Source: Salmonella enterica subsp. arizonae (GTDB lineage: Bacteria > Pseudomonadota > Gammaproteobacteria > Enterobacterales > Enterobacteriaceae). Taken from it: DNA of 64,000 nucleotides. Location: the NCBI RefSeq assembly GCF_008692845.1, contig NZ_VXJW01000002.1:248001-312000 (forward strand), read 5' to 3'. Below the pieces are notes generated by a model, which saw only the letters and a list, made by a program, of their open reading frames with translations, was not told where the DNA came from and did not search any database. A program made the translations under genes and the position numbers. Numbering within the stretch: the stretch's first letter is position 1; the number at the start of each line of letters is the position of its first letter. Below, in pieces: positions 41,332 to 51,811 of this stretch.

Positions 41332-42288
41332 GTGAGACTCCCCGCCTTTTATCGTTGGCTGCTTTTAGTGGTTGGTTTATCAGTTTCAGGAATATCCTTA
41401 GCCCGGGACGCGGGTTGGCCCCGGCAAATCCAGGATAGCCGCGGCGTTCATACGCTGGACCACAAGCCCGCGCGTATCGTCTCTACCAGCGTGACGTTAA
41501 CAGGCTCGCTGCTGGCAATTGACGCGCCCGTCGTCGCCAGCGGGGCCACTACGCCGAATAACCGCTTTGCCGACGATCAAGGGTTTATGCGCCAGTGGAG
41601 CGACGTAGCAAAGGCTCGCCATGTCGCCCGGCTGTACATCGGCGAACCGAATGCTGAAACGGTCGCCGCGCAAATGCCGGATCTCATTTTGATTAGCGCC
41701 ACCGGCGGCGACTCCGCGCTGGCGCTTTACGATCAGCTCTCCGCTATCGCGCCGACGCTCGTCATCAATTATGACGATAAAAGCTGGCAGAGTTTGCTCA
41801 CGCAGCTTGGCGAGATCACCGGTCAGGAGAAACAGGCCGCCGCGCGAATAGCGGAATTTGAGGCGCAACTGACGACGGTTAAACAGCGAATCGCCCTGCC
41901 GCCGCAGCCGGTTAGCGCGCTGGTGTATACCCCTGCCGCGCATAGCGCCAATCTGTGGACGCCAGAATCAGCACAAGGCAAACTATTGGCGCAGTTAGGC
42001 TTTACGCTGGCGACATTGCCCCGTGGGCTGCAAACCAGCAAAAGCCAGGGTAAGCGCCACGATATCATTCAGCTTGGCGGTGAAAATCTGGCCGCCGGGT
42101 TAAACGGCGAATCTCTCTTCCTGTTTGCCGGCGACAACAAAGATGTCGCGGCCCTATATGCCAATCCGCTGCTGGCGCACCTGCCAGCGGTGCAAAATAA
42201 GCGCGTCTATGCACTGGGTACGGAGACGTTCCGTCTGGATTATTACAGCGCAACATTGCTACTTAACCGGCTTGCCGCCCTGTTTTAG
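41332..42288 (+). CDS. fepB: FepB, periplasmic ferric-enterobactin binding protein
   Basis: FepB is a 318-residue class III substrate-binding protein that passes ferric enterobactin from FepA to the FepDG permease. A signal peptide ([17 protein letters not shown]) precedes the mature sequence, which has the typical two lobes with [19 protein letters not shown] and a long linker helix. The start codon is GTG at 41332, with AGGA upstream. It is divergently transcribed from entC under a Fur box and followed by a stem-loop. Confidence 0.95.
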   Translation: MRLPAFYRWLLLVVGLSVSGISLARDAGWPRQIQDSRGVHTLDHKPARIVSTSVTLTGSLLAIDAPVVASGATTPNNRFADDQGFMRQWSDVAKARHVARLYIGEPNAETVAAQMPDLILISATGGDSALALYDQLSAIAPTLVINYDDKSWQSLLTQLGEITGQEKQAAARIAEFEAQLTTVKQRIALPPQPVSALVYTPAAHSANLWTPESAQGKLLAQLGFTLATLPRGLQTSKSQGKRHDIIQLGGENLAAGLNGESLFLFAGDNKDVAALYANPLLAHLPAVQNKRVYALGTETFRLDYYSATLLLNRLAALF

Positions 42289-42300
42289 CCTTGTCGGGGT

Positions 42301-42340
42301 TTTATCCGACTGACCAGACAGATTTTGTCGGTCGGATAAA
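42301..42340. terminator. Stem-loop between convergent fepB and entS
   Basis: A 14-bp stem (one G-T pair) pairs TTTATCCGACTGAC (42301-42314) with GTCGGTCGGATAAA (42327-42340). There is no T tract on either side, so it may act as a transcript-stabilising hairpin or a weak terminator. Confidence 0.6.
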
Positions 42341-42350
42341 CGCGCCCTCA

Positions 42351-43595
42351 TCAGCCAGCATCGCTAGCCGGCGGCGTCTGGCGAAAGCGGCGTAGCTCGC
42401 CCAGCACTAACAGTAGCAACAAACCGATAATCACCAGCCCGAATCCACTCACGCTCGCGGAAGCGACCGGCGTCATCATTGCGCCAAGACCGCCTAACAG
42501 CGCCGCGCCGATAGCGTCTCCCGTGACGTTTTGCGCGGTCCACAGGCCGTTCATTCGCCCCAGCATATTTTCCGGCGTCTGGGTTTGCAGCAGAGTATAT
42601 TGTAATAACGAACTGATGGCGCTGAGCCAGCCAAACAGCGCCAGACAGATAACACCTGCGATCCAGACCGGCATGATGGCGAACAGCCCCACCGCCAGAA
42701 AAGAACCAACTGTCGAAACCAGCATAATGAGCCCCGGACGAACGCTATGCGCCAGTTGCCCGCTGGTCAGCGCGCCAATGGCCGCCCCCAGCGGAATTGC
42801 CGCATACAGCAAACCGATTTGCGCCGCCGACATCTGCCAGCTCATCGCCAGCGCTGGATAGAGTACGCGTACCGCGCTTGCCATCGTCACCAGGCCGCCA
42901 AGCAGCGCAATACCGCCGATAAGCGGACTGGCAAGCAAAAAATGAAACGCCGCCAGCAACGCGATAAAAGGATTTTCCCGCGGCTGCGGAGGGACAGGCA
43001 GTCGCGGCAGCGTCAGTAACGGCAATAACGTAATAAACGTCCCGGCAGCCGCCAGCCCATAGTTCCAGGCTACGCCGCCGCTGGCAAGCAATATGCCCCC
43101 CAACATCGGCGAAATAACCGATCCCAGACGTACCGTCAGCATGGTAATCGCGCCGGCCTGCATCAGATTTTCTCTTCCGACCAGCGCTGGCGTCGCCGCC
43201 AGTAAAGCGGTCACGCCCAGCGACGCGAAAAAGCCGTCCCACAGGCCAAGGAGATATATCGCCAGCAATGACGGTTCCGGCAACAGCGCATTCACGCACA
43301 GGCCAATAAAGCCAATACCGCAAGTACCGCGCGCCAGCAAAATCACCTTTTTGCGTTCGTAGCGATCGGCCAGTACGCCGCCCACCATTAAGCCAATAAA
43401 CATGGCGCCGCCGGTTAACGTTACCGACAGCCCTACCTGCCAGGTGGAGTGCGTCATCATTTGGATCTGTACCGGAACCGCCACGCCAAGCAGCCCCAGC
43501 GAGACAATAGAGATAAAACGGGCCAGAAATACTGCGCGAAATGCAGGATGCGTCTTCAACAGGCTGAGATTGAGCAGCCAGGATTGTCGATTCAT
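42351..43595 (-). CDS. entS: EntS (YbdA), enterobactin exporter
   Basis: EntS is a 414-residue major-facilitator protein with 12 predicted helices that exports enterobactin across the inner membrane. Visible signatures include the loop [15 protein letters not shown] between helices 2 and 3 and a similar loop after helix 8. It is transcribed away from fepD, and the two starts are 109 bp apart around the overlapping Fur boxes. The C-terminus overlaps no neighbour. Confidence 0.95.
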   Translation of the reverse strand: MNRQSWLLNLSLLKTHPAFRAVFLARFISIVSLGLLGVAVPVQIQMMTHSTWQVGLSVTLTGGAMFIGLMVGGVLADRYERKKVILLARGTCGIGFIGLCVNALLPEPSLLAIYLLGLWDGFFASLGVTALLAATPALVGRENLMQAGAITMLTVRLGSVISPMLGGILLASGGVAWNYGLAAAGTFITLLPLLTLPRLPVPPQPRENPFIALLAAFHFLLASPLIGGIALLGGLVTMASAVRVLYPALAMSWQMSAAQIGLLYAAIPLGAAIGALTSGQLAHSVRPGLIMLVSTVGSFLAVGLFAIMPVWIAGVICLALFGWLSAISSLLQYTLLQTQTPENMLGRMNGLWTAQNVTGDAIGAALLGGLGAMMTPVASASVSGFGLVIIGLLLLLVLGELRRFRQTPPASDAG

Positions 43596-43667
43596 TACAA
43601 CGCCTTAATGCGAGTTTTTTAAATATCCATTCAATGGCTGCACATGCTAACATAACAAAATAAGATA

Positions 43668-43692
43668 GATAACGATAATTACTATCATTATC
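43668..43692. promoter_or_regulatory. Two overlapping Fur boxes between entS and fepD
   Basis: Two 19-mers offset by 6 bp (43668-43686 and 43674-43692) each match the Fur consensus at 16 of 19 positions. The 6-bp offset is the classic arrangement for two overlapping Fur dimers and controls both divergent genes. Confidence 0.9.
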
Positions 43693-43704
43693 AGGGAAGT
43701 TACT

Positions 43705-44712
43705 ATGTCATGCTCGTTTTCCGTGACGCGCGCGTTCGCCGTGCCCGGATTGTTGTTATTACTGATTCTGGCTGCGGTGTTAAGCCTGGTTATTGGCGCG
43801 AAACCGCTGCCCGCCGCCGTCGTGCTGGACGCGTTCACCGGCGTTTGCCAAAGCGCCGATTGCACCATCGTCCTGGATGCGCGTTTGCCGCGAACACTGG
43901 CCGGATTACTGGCGGGCGGCGCTTTGGGTCTCGCCGGGGCGCTCATGCAAACGCTCACCCGTAATCCGCTCGCCGATCCGGGGATTCTGGGTGTTAACAA
44001 TGGCGCCAGCTTCGCCATCGTACTGGGCGCGGCGCTGTTTGGTTTCTCCACGCCGCTGGAGCAGCTTTTCATGGCATTTAGCGGCGCGCTTATCGCATCA
44101 CTGATTGTCGCCTTTACCGGCAGTCAGGGCGGCGGTCAGTTAAGCCCGGTTCGCCTGACGCTGGCGGGCGTGGCGCTTGGCGCGGTACTGGAAGGACTAA
44201 CTAGCGGTATCGCGCTGTTAAATCCAGAGGTCTATGACCAGCTTCGCTTCTGGCAGGCGGGATCGCTGGACATTCGCAGCCTGCAAACATTGAAAGTGGC
44301 TATCGCGCCTGTGGTGATCGCCGGGATCGTGGCGCTATTGCTGAGCCGCGCGCTGAACAGCCTGAGTCTCGGCAGTGATACCGCGACGGCGCTGGGCAGT
44401 AAAGTGGCGCGCACTCAACTTATCGGCTTACTGGCGATTACCGTCTTGTGCGGCAGCGCAACGGCGCTGGTCGGCCCTATCGCTTTTATCGGTCTGATGA
44501 TGCCGCATATGGCGCGTTGGCTGGTCGGCGCCGATCACCGCTGGTCGTTGCCAGTGACACTATTGGCGACCCCTGTCCTGCTGCTTTTCGCCGATATTAT
44601 TGGGCGCTTGTTGGTACCCGGCGAACTCCGCGTTTCGGTCGTCAGCGCGTTTATCGGCGCGCCGGTACTTATATTTCTGGTACGCCGTAAATCAAGCGGA
44701 GGCGGCCTATGA
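43705..44712 (+). CDS. fepD: FepD, ferric-enterobactin ABC permease
   Basis: This 335-residue FecCD/BtuC-family membrane subunit pairs with FepG to form the inner-membrane channel. Family segments include LDARLPRTLAGLLAGGALGLAGALMQTLTRNPLADPGILGVNNGA, partly conserved in FepG, and GPIAFIGLMMPHMARWLVG, the coupling helix to the ATPase. It follows the Fur region and overlaps the fepG start in ATGA. It forms the fepDGC operon. Confidence 0.96.
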   Translation: MSCSFSVTRAFAVPGLLLLLILAAVLSLVIGAKPLPAAVVLDAFTGVCQSADCTIVLDARLPRTLAGLLAGGALGLAGALMQTLTRNPLADPGILGVNNGASFAIVLGAALFGFSTPLEQLFMAFSGALIASLIVAFTGSQGGGQLSPVRLTLAGVALGAVLEGLTSGIALLNPEVYDQLRFWQAGSLDIRSLQTLKVAIAPVVIAGIVALLLSRALNSLSLGSDTATALGSKVARTQLIGLLAITVLCGSATALVGPIAFIGLMMPHMARWLVGADHRWSLPVTLLATPVLLLFADIIGRLLVPGELRVSVVSAFIGAPVLIFLVRRKSSGGGL

Positions 44713-45701
44713 TGTTTCTTTCGCGTCGGCTTATCATAAGCAGCCTGCTTCTGGCGGCAGGCTGCTTCGCCATTGGCTTATGGAGTTTACAACGCGGCGC
44801 CGTACATCTTGATACCGGGCAGATTATTGCCGCGCTACTGGGTGACGCGCCGCGTAACATCACCCTTGTGGTGACCGAATGGCGGTTGCCGCGCGTATTA
44901 ATGGCGCTGCTGATTGGCGCTGCGCTTGGCGTCAGCGGAGCGATTTTTCAGTCGTTAATGCGTAACCCGTTGGGCAGCCCGGATGTGATGGGCTTTAATA
45001 CCGGCGCCTGGAGCGGCGTGCTGGTCGCAATGGTTCTTTTTGGCCAACATCTGACCGCCATCGCGCTGGCGGCGATGGCGGGCGGCATCGTCACGTCATT
45101 GATTGTCTGGCTGCTTGCCTGGCGTAACGGGATTGAAACCTTCCGGCTAATTATCATCGGTATCGGCATCCGCGCTATGTTGGTCGCCTTTAATACCTGG
45201 CTCTTGTTGCAGGCGTCGCTGGAAACGGCGCTAACCGCCGGATTATGGAACGCCGGGTCGCTCAACGGTCTGACATGGGCGAAAACCTGGCCTTCGGCGC
45301 CGCTGATTATTGTGATGCTGACAGGCGCCGCGCTACTGGTACGTCGCATGCGGCTGCTGGAGATGGGCGATGACAGCGCCTGCGCGCTGGGTGTTAGCGT
45401 GGAACGGTCACGCCTGATGATGCTGCTGGTGGCGGTATCGCTCACCGCGGCTGCTACGGCGCTGGCTGGCCCCATCTCGTTTATCGCTCTTGTCGCGCCG
45501 CACATCGCCCGCCGCCTTAGCGGCACAGCTCGCTGGGGATTAACCCAGTCGGCGCTGTGCGGCGCGTTATTACTACTGGCCGCTGATGCATGCGCGCAAC
45601 AACTGTTTATGCCTTATCAGCTTCCGGTAGGCGTCGTCACCGTAAGCCTCGGCGGTATTTACCTTATCGTCTTGTTAATTCAGGAGTCCCGCAAAAAATG
45701 A
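44709..45701 (+). CDS. fepG: FepG, ferric-enterobactin ABC permease
   Basis: This is the 330-residue second permease subunit, paralogous to FepD, with TEWRLPRVLMALLIGAALGVSGAIFQSLMRNPLGSPDVMG and the ATPase-coupling segment GPISFIALVAPHIARRL. The first ATG overlaps the fepD stop (ATGATG); this gives the E. coli length. Its own stop overlaps the fepC start in ATGA, so fepD, fepG and fepC are probably translated in step. Confidence 0.96.
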   Translation: MMFLSRRLIISSLLLAAGCFAIGLWSLQRGAVHLDTGQIIAALLGDAPRNITLVVTEWRLPRVLMALLIGAALGVSGAIFQSLMRNPLGSPDVMGFNTGAWSGVLVAMVLFGQHLTAIALAAMAGGIVTSLIVWLLAWRNGIETFRLIIIGIGIRAMLVAFNTWLLLQASLETALTAGLWNAGSLNGLTWAKTWPSAPLIIVMLTGAALLVRRMRLLEMGDDSACALGVSVERSRLMMLLVAVSLTAAATALAGPISFIALVAPHIARRLSGTARWGLTQSALCGALLLLAADACAQQLFMPYQLPVGVVTVSLGGIYLIVLLIQESRKK

Positions 45702-46492
45702 CCGAATCCGTAGCCCGTTTGCGCGGCGACCAGTTAACTCTGGGTTATGGCAGCTATACTGTCGCAAAAAACCTTAACGTTTCGATTCCGGACGGCCATT
45801 TTACCGCGATCATCGGCCCTAACGGCTGCGGCAAGTCGACGTTGCTACGCACGCTAAGCCGTCTGATGACGCCCATTGACGGCCATGTCTGGCTGGATGG
45901 CGAACAAATACAGCGTTACGCCAGTAAAGAGGTGGCGCGACGAATCGGTTTGCTGGCGCAAAACGCCACCACGCCGGGCGATATCACCGTACAAGAGCTG
46001 GTCGCCAGAGGGCGTTATCCGCATCAGCCCTTATTTACCCGCTGGCGCAAGGAAGATGCCGACGCCGTCGCCAATGCGATGCGTGCAACGGGTATCACTT
46101 CACTGGCGACGCAAAGCGTCGATACCCTGTCCGGCGGTCAACGCCAGCGGGCGTGGATAGCCATGGTGCTGGCGCAGGAAACGTCCATCATGTTGCTGGA
46201 TGAGCCGACGACCTGGCTGGATATTAGCCATCAAATTGATCTGCTGGAATTGTTAAGCGAACTCAATCGCGAAAAAGGCTATACGCTTGCCGCCGTTCTG
46301 CACGACCTGAATCAAGCCTGCCGATACGCCACCCATTTAATTGCATTACGTGAAGGTCACATTGTGGCGCAGGGCGCGCCGAAGGAGATTGTTACCGCTG
46401 AGCTTATCGAAAAAGTCTATGGCCTGCGTTGTATGATTATCGACGATCCGGTTGCCGGTACGCCGCTGATCGTACCGCTGGGGCGGCAATAG
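45698..46492 (+). CDS. fepC: FepC, ferric-enterobactin ABC transporter ATPase
   Basis: FepC is a 264-residue nucleotide-binding subunit. Walker A is GPNGCGKST, the signature LSGGQRQRAW, Walker B IMLLDEPTTWLD and the switch His in VLHDLNQA. The ATG overlaps the fepG stop; a longer frame begins inside fepG and is rejected. The C-terminus stops at VPLGRQ and is a few residues shorter than the E. coli protein as I recall it. A strong terminator follows 14 bp later. Confidence 0.96.
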   Translation: MTESVARLRGDQLTLGYGSYTVAKNLNVSIPDGHFTAIIGPNGCGKSTLLRTLSRLMTPIDGHVWLDGEQIQRYASKEVARRIGLLAQNATTPGDITVQELVARGRYPHQPLFTRWRKEDADAVANAMRATGITSLATQSVDTLSGGQRQRAWIAMVLAQETSIMLLDEPTTWLDISHQIDLLELLSELNREKGYTLAAVLHDLNQACRYATHLIALREGHIVAQGAPKEIVTAELIEKVYGLRCMIIDDPVAGTPLIVPLGRQ

Positions 46493-46506
46493 TTACCCAT
46501 ACATAC

Positions 46507-46539
46507 GAAAAAGCCGGATAATCGCTATCCGGCTTTTTC
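46507..46539. terminator. Bidirectional terminator between fepC and fepE
   Basis: A perfect 14-bp stem GAAAAAGCCGGATA / TATCCGGCTTTTTC (46507-46520 and 46526-46539) with a five-base loop carries A and T runs within the stem, serving both converging genes. Confidence 0.92.
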
Positions 46540-46546
46540 GTGTAAA

Positions 46547-47683
46547 TCAGACTAATCGTTCATCTATTGTTAGCGCGTTTTCCATTTTACGCGAGACCAT
46601 CGCATGACGCAGTAATACGCCGCCGCAAGCCATCATACCGCCAATTAGCGTCGCCAGGATAATAATGATCGCTTTACCCGGACCATCCTTTTTGACTGGC
46701 AAAGACGGAGACAATTGATATTTAAATGGGGTAAACGTCACGTCTCTTACATTCATTGCCGCCAGTTGTTCAACATGATATTGACGGTTACGCAAATCAC
46801 CGTTGATCTCGGCCATGTCCGTGACCCCTTTCTCAATTTCCAGTTTGCGGGAAATACCATCAGCGCCGAGGGAAATAGAAAAATCCGGATCATCTTTTAC
46901 CGCCTGCCCATTACTGTAAACTGGTTTCTTAATTCCGGCGGCGTTGGCTATTTCCAGCGAATAACGCAGTCGTTGAATATTGGCATCAAGTTGATTTCTG
47001 AGGCGCACCCGATCCATCGCCAGCTTTTCCTGCTCATAGCGGGTTTTGATTTCCAGTTGGTTACGAATATTTTCCAGTGTCTCTTTCACGACGATAGCAG
47101 AGATGTACTGAATATAGCCAGACAGCACTTTTTGCGCTTCTTCCCGCGTCGGCGCGGTAAAGCTCAACGTCCACGACGTGAATAACGATGTTTCATTTTT
47201 CTTACCGACATTGCTGTCCACCGCTTTCATTTTTTCGCTCAGCGCGACAATTGCCCGATGAAGATCCTGCTCGTCTATTTTCGCGCCTTTTAATTGATCC
47301 ATAACATACGGAGAAGAACGAAGATATTCTTCCAGCAGCAACAGCGAGCTAAACTTTTTAATGAACAGATTAAATACACTGACCCGATCAACGCTTACAT
47401 CCATATCCAACACACGCAGCGCGGTCAACGTTCTCTCCAGTCCCTGCCACTGTACCGATTCGGCCGGCGTGACAATCGCCTGGCTGGTCCATTTTTGCGG
47501 CAGTAGAAATGACAGGAGCAACCCCATGCACGCAAAGGCGAAAATGGTAGCAAGAATATGACGTTTAGCCTGCCATAACACCTCCATAAGGCTAAACAAA
47601 TCGATTTCATGACTGTTGGCGGGCGGCAGTGAGTAACCTGCAAATTGCTGATTTTTTTCTTGATTTATATTAAGAGATGACAT
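46547..47683 (-). CDS. fepE: FepE, very-long O-antigen chain-length determinant (Wzz family)
   Basis: FepE is a 378-residue inner-membrane polysaccharide copolymerase. Despite its name, Salmonella FepE sets very long O-antigen length rather than moving iron. Two transmembrane helices (about 53-75 and 340-360) flank a long periplasmic region rich in coiled coil, and the second carries the usual small-residue GG motif region. The start MSSLNINQEK is the family start; a TTG nine codons earlier is possible. It is isolated between two terminators inside the enterobactin cluster. Confidence 0.94.
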   Translation of the reverse strand: MSSLNINQEKNQQFAGYSLPPANSHEIDLFSLMEVLWQAKRHILATIFAFACMGLLLSFLLPQKWTSQAIVTPAESVQWQGLERTLTALRVLDMDVSVDRVSVFNLFIKKFSSLLLLEEYLRSSPYVMDQLKGAKIDEQDLHRAIVALSEKMKAVDSNVGKKNETSLFTSWTLSFTAPTREEAQKVLSGYIQYISAIVVKETLENIRNQLEIKTRYEQEKLAMDRVRLRNQLDANIQRLRYSLEIANAAGIKKPVYSNGQAVKDDPDFSISLGADGISRKLEIEKGVTDMAEINGDLRNRQYHVEQLAAMNVRDVTFTPFKYQLSPSLPVKKDGPGKAIIIILATLIGGMMACGGVLLRHAMVSRKMENALTIDERLV

Positions 47684-47862
47684 GCCGTATGACCTGAAAA
47701 CTTTATCCAATGAAAGAACACCTTCCTGTCGGAGATTCTAACAGTAAGTAAGAATTATCTGAAACAATCTTTGCGCACCCGCGTCAGAAAAGCACAATAA
47801 TCGGAATAGGACTTGTCTGCAACATGTATCACTTATGTTAAATAAATTAATAATTGCAATAA

Positions 47863-47890
47863 AAACCTCATAATAATTATTATGAGGTTT
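47863..47890 (-). terminator. Terminator of entF
   Basis: A perfect 28-bp palindrome, AAACCTCATAATAA / TTATTATGAGGTTT, is followed on the entF strand by a U run (the A run at 47861-47865). It is AT-rich for a terminator. Confidence 0.85.
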
Positions 47891-47926
47891 CGCGATTTAA
47901 TTTGTTAAAAACAGAGACAACGCCCG

Positions 47927-50900
47927 TTATTTATTAATGAGCTTGTTGATAATAGGTCCAATTGTTTCAAAGGCGGTGGGAGAAATAATATCCACATGCG
48001 CGTATGGCTGGCGATAAATAGTCAAAGAGGTTATCCACGGTGACCAACTTTGTTCAGGCGATACGCCTTCCGGCACCGTTTTATCCGCCACAAAGAGCGT
48101 AGCATGTCCATCAAACGGTATGCTATGCGCCGTCGTCAGCAGACGGACGGCATCCGCATAATTGCCTTCAATAGCGGCAAATAAGGCGTCGGATGCATTT
48201 CCCTGCTGGGCGGTGACAAACGCCGCGCGTTCGCGTTCAATTTCCGCCAGTACGTCCGGATTAAGGCCGTTCGCCTTTTTTCCCCGCCAGTTTTGGGTTT
48301 CCGGCGGCCAGGTATCCAGTAATCCCAAAAACGCTACCGTTTCGCCGCGCGCGCGCAACCGGGCGGCGATCCCTTGCGCCAGCGTCCCGCCCAGAGAATA
48401 GCCTAATAAATAATAAGGGCCATGCGGTTGCCGGGCGAGCAACGTCGCCAGATGATGTTCACATAACTCATCAAGGGCTGTTGCTGTTTGCATAGGACCT
48501 GCAGGACGGGGGGACTGAATCCCCATGATTGACCACGACGGGCTAAGATAACGTGATAATACGCTAAATTGCCAGGCGAAGCCCGACGCCGGATGGAAAC
48601 AGAATAACGTTGGGCCATCGCTTTCACGCAGCGGCAACAGCGGCCCGAACCCCAGGTTACGCGAGCGTTCATCATCATCAGCGTCAAGCAACTTACTCAA
48701 CTGCGCCACGTCAGATGCTACCATCACCTGCCCCGGCGTCACCTGGCGATTAAACGTCTGGCTTAACTGGGCGGCCAGTTTCATCGCCAGCAGCGAGTGT
48801 CCACCCAGCGCAAAGAAATCGCTTTCAACGTCGTTAATCTCACAGCCCAGCAGGCTAGAAAACGCCGCAGCGACAGCGACCTCCGTTGCGGACTGCGGCG
48901 CACGTCCTTTCACGCATGGCGTCAGTTCCGGCAGCGGCAGGGCTTTACGATCCAGCTTTCCATTAGCGCTAAGCGGCAAACTAGCAAGCTGCAACAGCAC
49001 AACCGGCACCATATGCGCGGGGAGCTTTTGGCGTAATTTTTCCTGCAACGCCGATAGCTCCAACGGCAAACCGGAGTGCGAAACCAGATAGCCGACCAAT
49101 TGCCGAGCATCTCCGCCCGTCGCCGCCGCCTGATTAAAGACACAGGCATGTGCTACCGCCTGTTCAACATCCGGCAGCGTTTGCATTACGCGATCAATCT
49201 CACCCAGTTCAATACGTTGACCACGAATTTTGAGCTGATCGTCGCTGCGCCCCAGGTATTCCACCGCGCCGGAATCCAGCCAGCGCACCACATCTCCGGT
49301 GCGGTACATCCGTTCGCCTGGCGCAAAAGGATCGGCGATAAAGCGGCTGGCGGTAAGATCCGGACGCCCCAGATAACCCTGCGCCAACTGAATACCGGTC
49401 AGATAGAGATCGCCCGCCACGCCCGGCGGCACCGGCTGCATATGCGCATCGAGAATACGCAAACCGGTATTCCAGACGGGATAACCAATCGGGATGCTGT
49501 TGCCGTCGACAGCCGCCAGCTCAGCGCCGCAAGCCGGGTACCAGCTCACATCCACCGCAGCCTCCGTCGGGCCGTACAGATTGTGTAGCGGCGCGCCGGT
49601 CAACGTTTCCCATTCGCGACACAGCGCCGTCGGCAGCGCCTCGCCGCTACAGAAAACCCGCTTGAAGGCGGCGCAACTTTTTCCAGCCGACGCTGGCGTT
49701 AGCGAGGCAATAAAAGCCGACAGCATCGACGGCACAAAATGGGTGGTCGTGATGCCGTATTGCGCAAAGAACTGCTGCATCGCGAGCGGGTCGCGGTGCG
49801 CTTCCGGCTCGGCCATCACCAGTTTCGCCCCGGCGATAAACGGCCAGAAAAACTCCCATACCGAGACGTCGAAACTGCACGGCGTTTTTTGCGCCACTAC
49901 ATCATCCGCCGTCAGCGGATAGTGATCCTGCATCCACAGCAGCCGGTTCACTATCGCCGTTTGCCCCACCATTACCCCTTTCGGTCTGCCCGTCGAACCA
50001 GAGGTGAAAATGATATAAGCGGTATGATGCGGTAACGACAGTCCCAGCGGGGTTGCGTCACTGACCGGTAGCGGTTCGCTATAACACAAATATTCCATTC
50101 CCGGAATATCGTGAAAGCGCGCCAGTTGCGCCTGAGTCGTAATTAACAGTTTCGGCTGCGCATCTTCCAGCATCATTCGCAGCCGATCGTCAGGATAACC
50201 GGTGTCCAGCGGCAGCCAGGCGGCGCCCGCCTCGACAATGCCATGCAGCGCTATGGTCAGGAAAACTGACCGCGGCAACGCCACCGCCACGCTATCGCCA
50301 GGCTGAACGCCGCGTTCACGAAGCGCGTGCGCCAGCGCCACAATCTGTTCGCGCATTTCATGGTAGGTAAAGTGATAATGCGCATCCACCAGGGCGGGAG
50401 CATCTGGCGTTTTTCGCGCCTGCCGCGCTACTAAATCGCTGAGCGTGGCGACGGGAATAGTTACCGCCGTGTCGTTAAGGCGCGTTAACTGCGTTTGTTC
50501 CTCCGCCAGCAGCATTTGCGCGTCGCCGCAGCGCAGCGCGGGATTATCAGCAAATTGCGTGATAAGCGCCATCAACCGTAAGGCATGGCGAGAGAGCATG
50601 GCGTCATCGTAACGCTGCGAGTTCGCCAGCAATTCAATATCCAGACCGCCGTTTTCATCCGGAAAAAGCGCCAGTTCAAGATCGTTAACCGGCCCCGTCG
50701 CCAGGGTATGGGTTTGCGCCTGTATGCCAGGAAGATCCAGATGATAATCAAACACTTTTATATTGAGCACCGGGCCAAATAGCGGCGTCTCCCCTGCGGC
50801 TCGCCCGCTATCGCGTACAATCTGTTCGGCGTCGTAACGCTGGTGGCGGCGCATCTTCTTTAACTGCACCGCAAGACGCTTCGCCAGCGTTGGCAGATCT

Positions 50901-51811
50901 TCCGTCGCATGAAGGTTAACCGCCAGCGGCAACACGTTAAGGACAGGCCCGGTCGCCGTTAACGCCGCCGAGCCCATCCGCCGCATAAAGATAAATCCGG
51001 CGGTGTAATCCATCCGCCCGCATAATCGTCCCAGCCACAACGTCACCAGCGCCAGGGCAAGATCCGCTCGCGGTATCTCAGGCATGTGCGCCGCCAGTTG
51101 GCGAAACGCCCCCTCCGGCGCGCTCAATTTCATACGCAGAACATCCGCCGTCGCCGACCGTCCCGGCAACGGCGCGGCAGAAATTGACGCCGGCGGCGGC
51201 AGCTCACGACGCTGCTGCGCCCAGAAGGCGCCATCACGCTGCCAGGCCTCGCTCTGGCGATAGCGCTGATACTCTTCGACCACATCCGCAAAGGGGGTAA
51301 AAGGCGAGTCAGGCGTAGGGTCGCCGCTCTGCCAGGCGCGATAAATCGCCGCAATCTGGCGGGTTATCGCCGGGAAGCTAAACCCATCAACCAGCAAATG
51401 ATGGTAGCGCTGATACCAATACCAGCGCATATCATCAATGCGCATTAACTGGTGAAACGCCAGCGGCTTACCGCTATCTGCGCGCAGGTTTTGCCGTAAG
51501 TCTGCCTGCATTAACGCCAGCGCCGCGTGATGAGGCTCGGCCTGGTCGCGTAAATCGACAATCGTGGGCTCGCCGAAAGTGCGCTCTGGATCGATCCATT
51601 GCCAGACCTCGCCGTTCTCTTCGGTAAAACGCATCTGGAGCGTATCCGCCTGTAGCATCCCCACTGCTACCGCTTTTGCCAGCAAGGCGGCATCCAGTTC
51701 GCCGGTCAGTTCCACATAGTGCGCCACGCTCCAGGCGGAAGGAAAATCAGAGAGTTTTTCCGCCATCCAGATCCCCGACTGGGCGGCGACTAACGGTAAA
51801 CGCTGTGTCAT
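47927..51811 (-). CDS. entF: EntF, enterobactin nonribosomal peptide synthetase
   Basis: In this 1294-residue four-domain synthetase, a condensation domain (1-~430, with active-site HHLLVDGFS near 140) is followed by a serine-activating adenylation domain (~460-960, YIIFTSGSTGRPKGV, NLYGPTEAAVDV, YRTGDVVRW). A peptidyl carrier domain has Ser near 1006 (FFALGGHSLL), and a thioesterase has the nucleophile in GYSLGGTLA near 1138. It joins three DHB-Ser units and cyclises them. It overlaps ybdZ in ATGA and is cotranscribed with fes and ybdZ under Fur. Confidence 0.98.
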   Translation of the reverse strand: MTQRLPLVAAQSGIWMAEKLSDFPSAWSVAHYVELTGELDAALLAKAVAVGMLQADTLQMRFTEENGEVWQWIDPERTFGEPTIVDLRDQAEPHHAALALMQADLRQNLRADSGKPLAFHQLMRIDDMRWYWYQRYHHLLVDGFSFPAITRQIAAIYRAWQSGDPTPDSPFTPFADVVEEYQRYRQSEAWQRDGAFWAQQRRELPPPASISAAPLPGRSATADVLRMKLSAPEGAFRQLAAHMPEIPRADLALALVTLWLGRLCGRMDYTAGFIFMRRMGSAALTATGPVLNVLPLAVNLHATEDLPTLAKRLAVQLKKMRRHQRYDAEQIVRDSGRAAGETPLFGPVLNIKVFDYHLDLPGIQAQTHTLATGPVNDLELALFPDENGGLDIELLANSQRYDDAMLSRHALRLMALITQFADNPALRCGDAQMLLAEEQTQLTRLNDTAVTIPVATLSDLVARQARKTPDAPALVDAHYHFTYHEMREQIVALAHALRERGVQPGDSVAVALPRSVFLTIALHGIVEAGAAWLPLDTGYPDDRLRMMLEDAQPKLLITTQAQLARFHDIPGMEYLCYSEPLPVSDATPLGLSLPHHTAYIIFTSGSTGRPKGVMVGQTAIVNRLLWMQDHYPLTADDVVAQKTPCSFDVSVWEFFWPFIAGAKLVMAEPEAHRDPLAMQQFFAQYGITTTHFVPSMLSAFIASLTPASAGKSCAAFKRVFCSGEALPTALCREWETLTGAPLHNLYGPTEAAVDVSWYPACGAELAAVDGNSIPIGYPVWNTGLRILDAHMQPVPPGVAGDLYLTGIQLAQGYLGRPDLTASRFIADPFAPGERMYRTGDVVRWLDSGAVEYLGRSDDQLKIRGQRIELGEIDRVMQTLPDVEQAVAHACVFNQAAATGGDARQLVGYLVSHSGLPLELSALQEKLRQKLPAHMVPVVLLQLASLPLSANGKLDRKALPLPELTPCVKGRAPQSATEVAVAAAFSSLLGCEINDVESDFFALGGHSLLAMKLAAQLSQTFNRQVTPGQVMVASDVAQLSKLLDADDDERSRNLGFGPLLPLRESDGPTLFCFHPASGFAWQFSVLSRYLSPSWSIMGIQSPRPAGPMQTATALDELCEHHLATLLARQPHGPYYLLGYSLGGTLAQGIAARLRARGETVAFLGLLDTWPPETQNWRGKKANGLNPDVLAEIERERAAFVTAQQGNASDALFAAIEGNYADAVRLLTTAHSIPFDGHATLFVADKTVPEGVSPEQSWSPWITSLTIYRQPYAHVDIISPTAFETIGPIINKLINK

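Noticed and set aside
42745-43653. A 302-codon open frame on the minus strand, in another frame over entS
   Set aside because: It overlaps the well-supported entS gene, has low-complexity arginine/glycine-rich translation typical of GC-rich shadow frames, and resembles no family.
47684-47926. Possible small gene between fepE and entF
   Set aside because: The region is AT-rich and holds only the entF terminator palindrome; the longest frames are short and lack ribosome sites.
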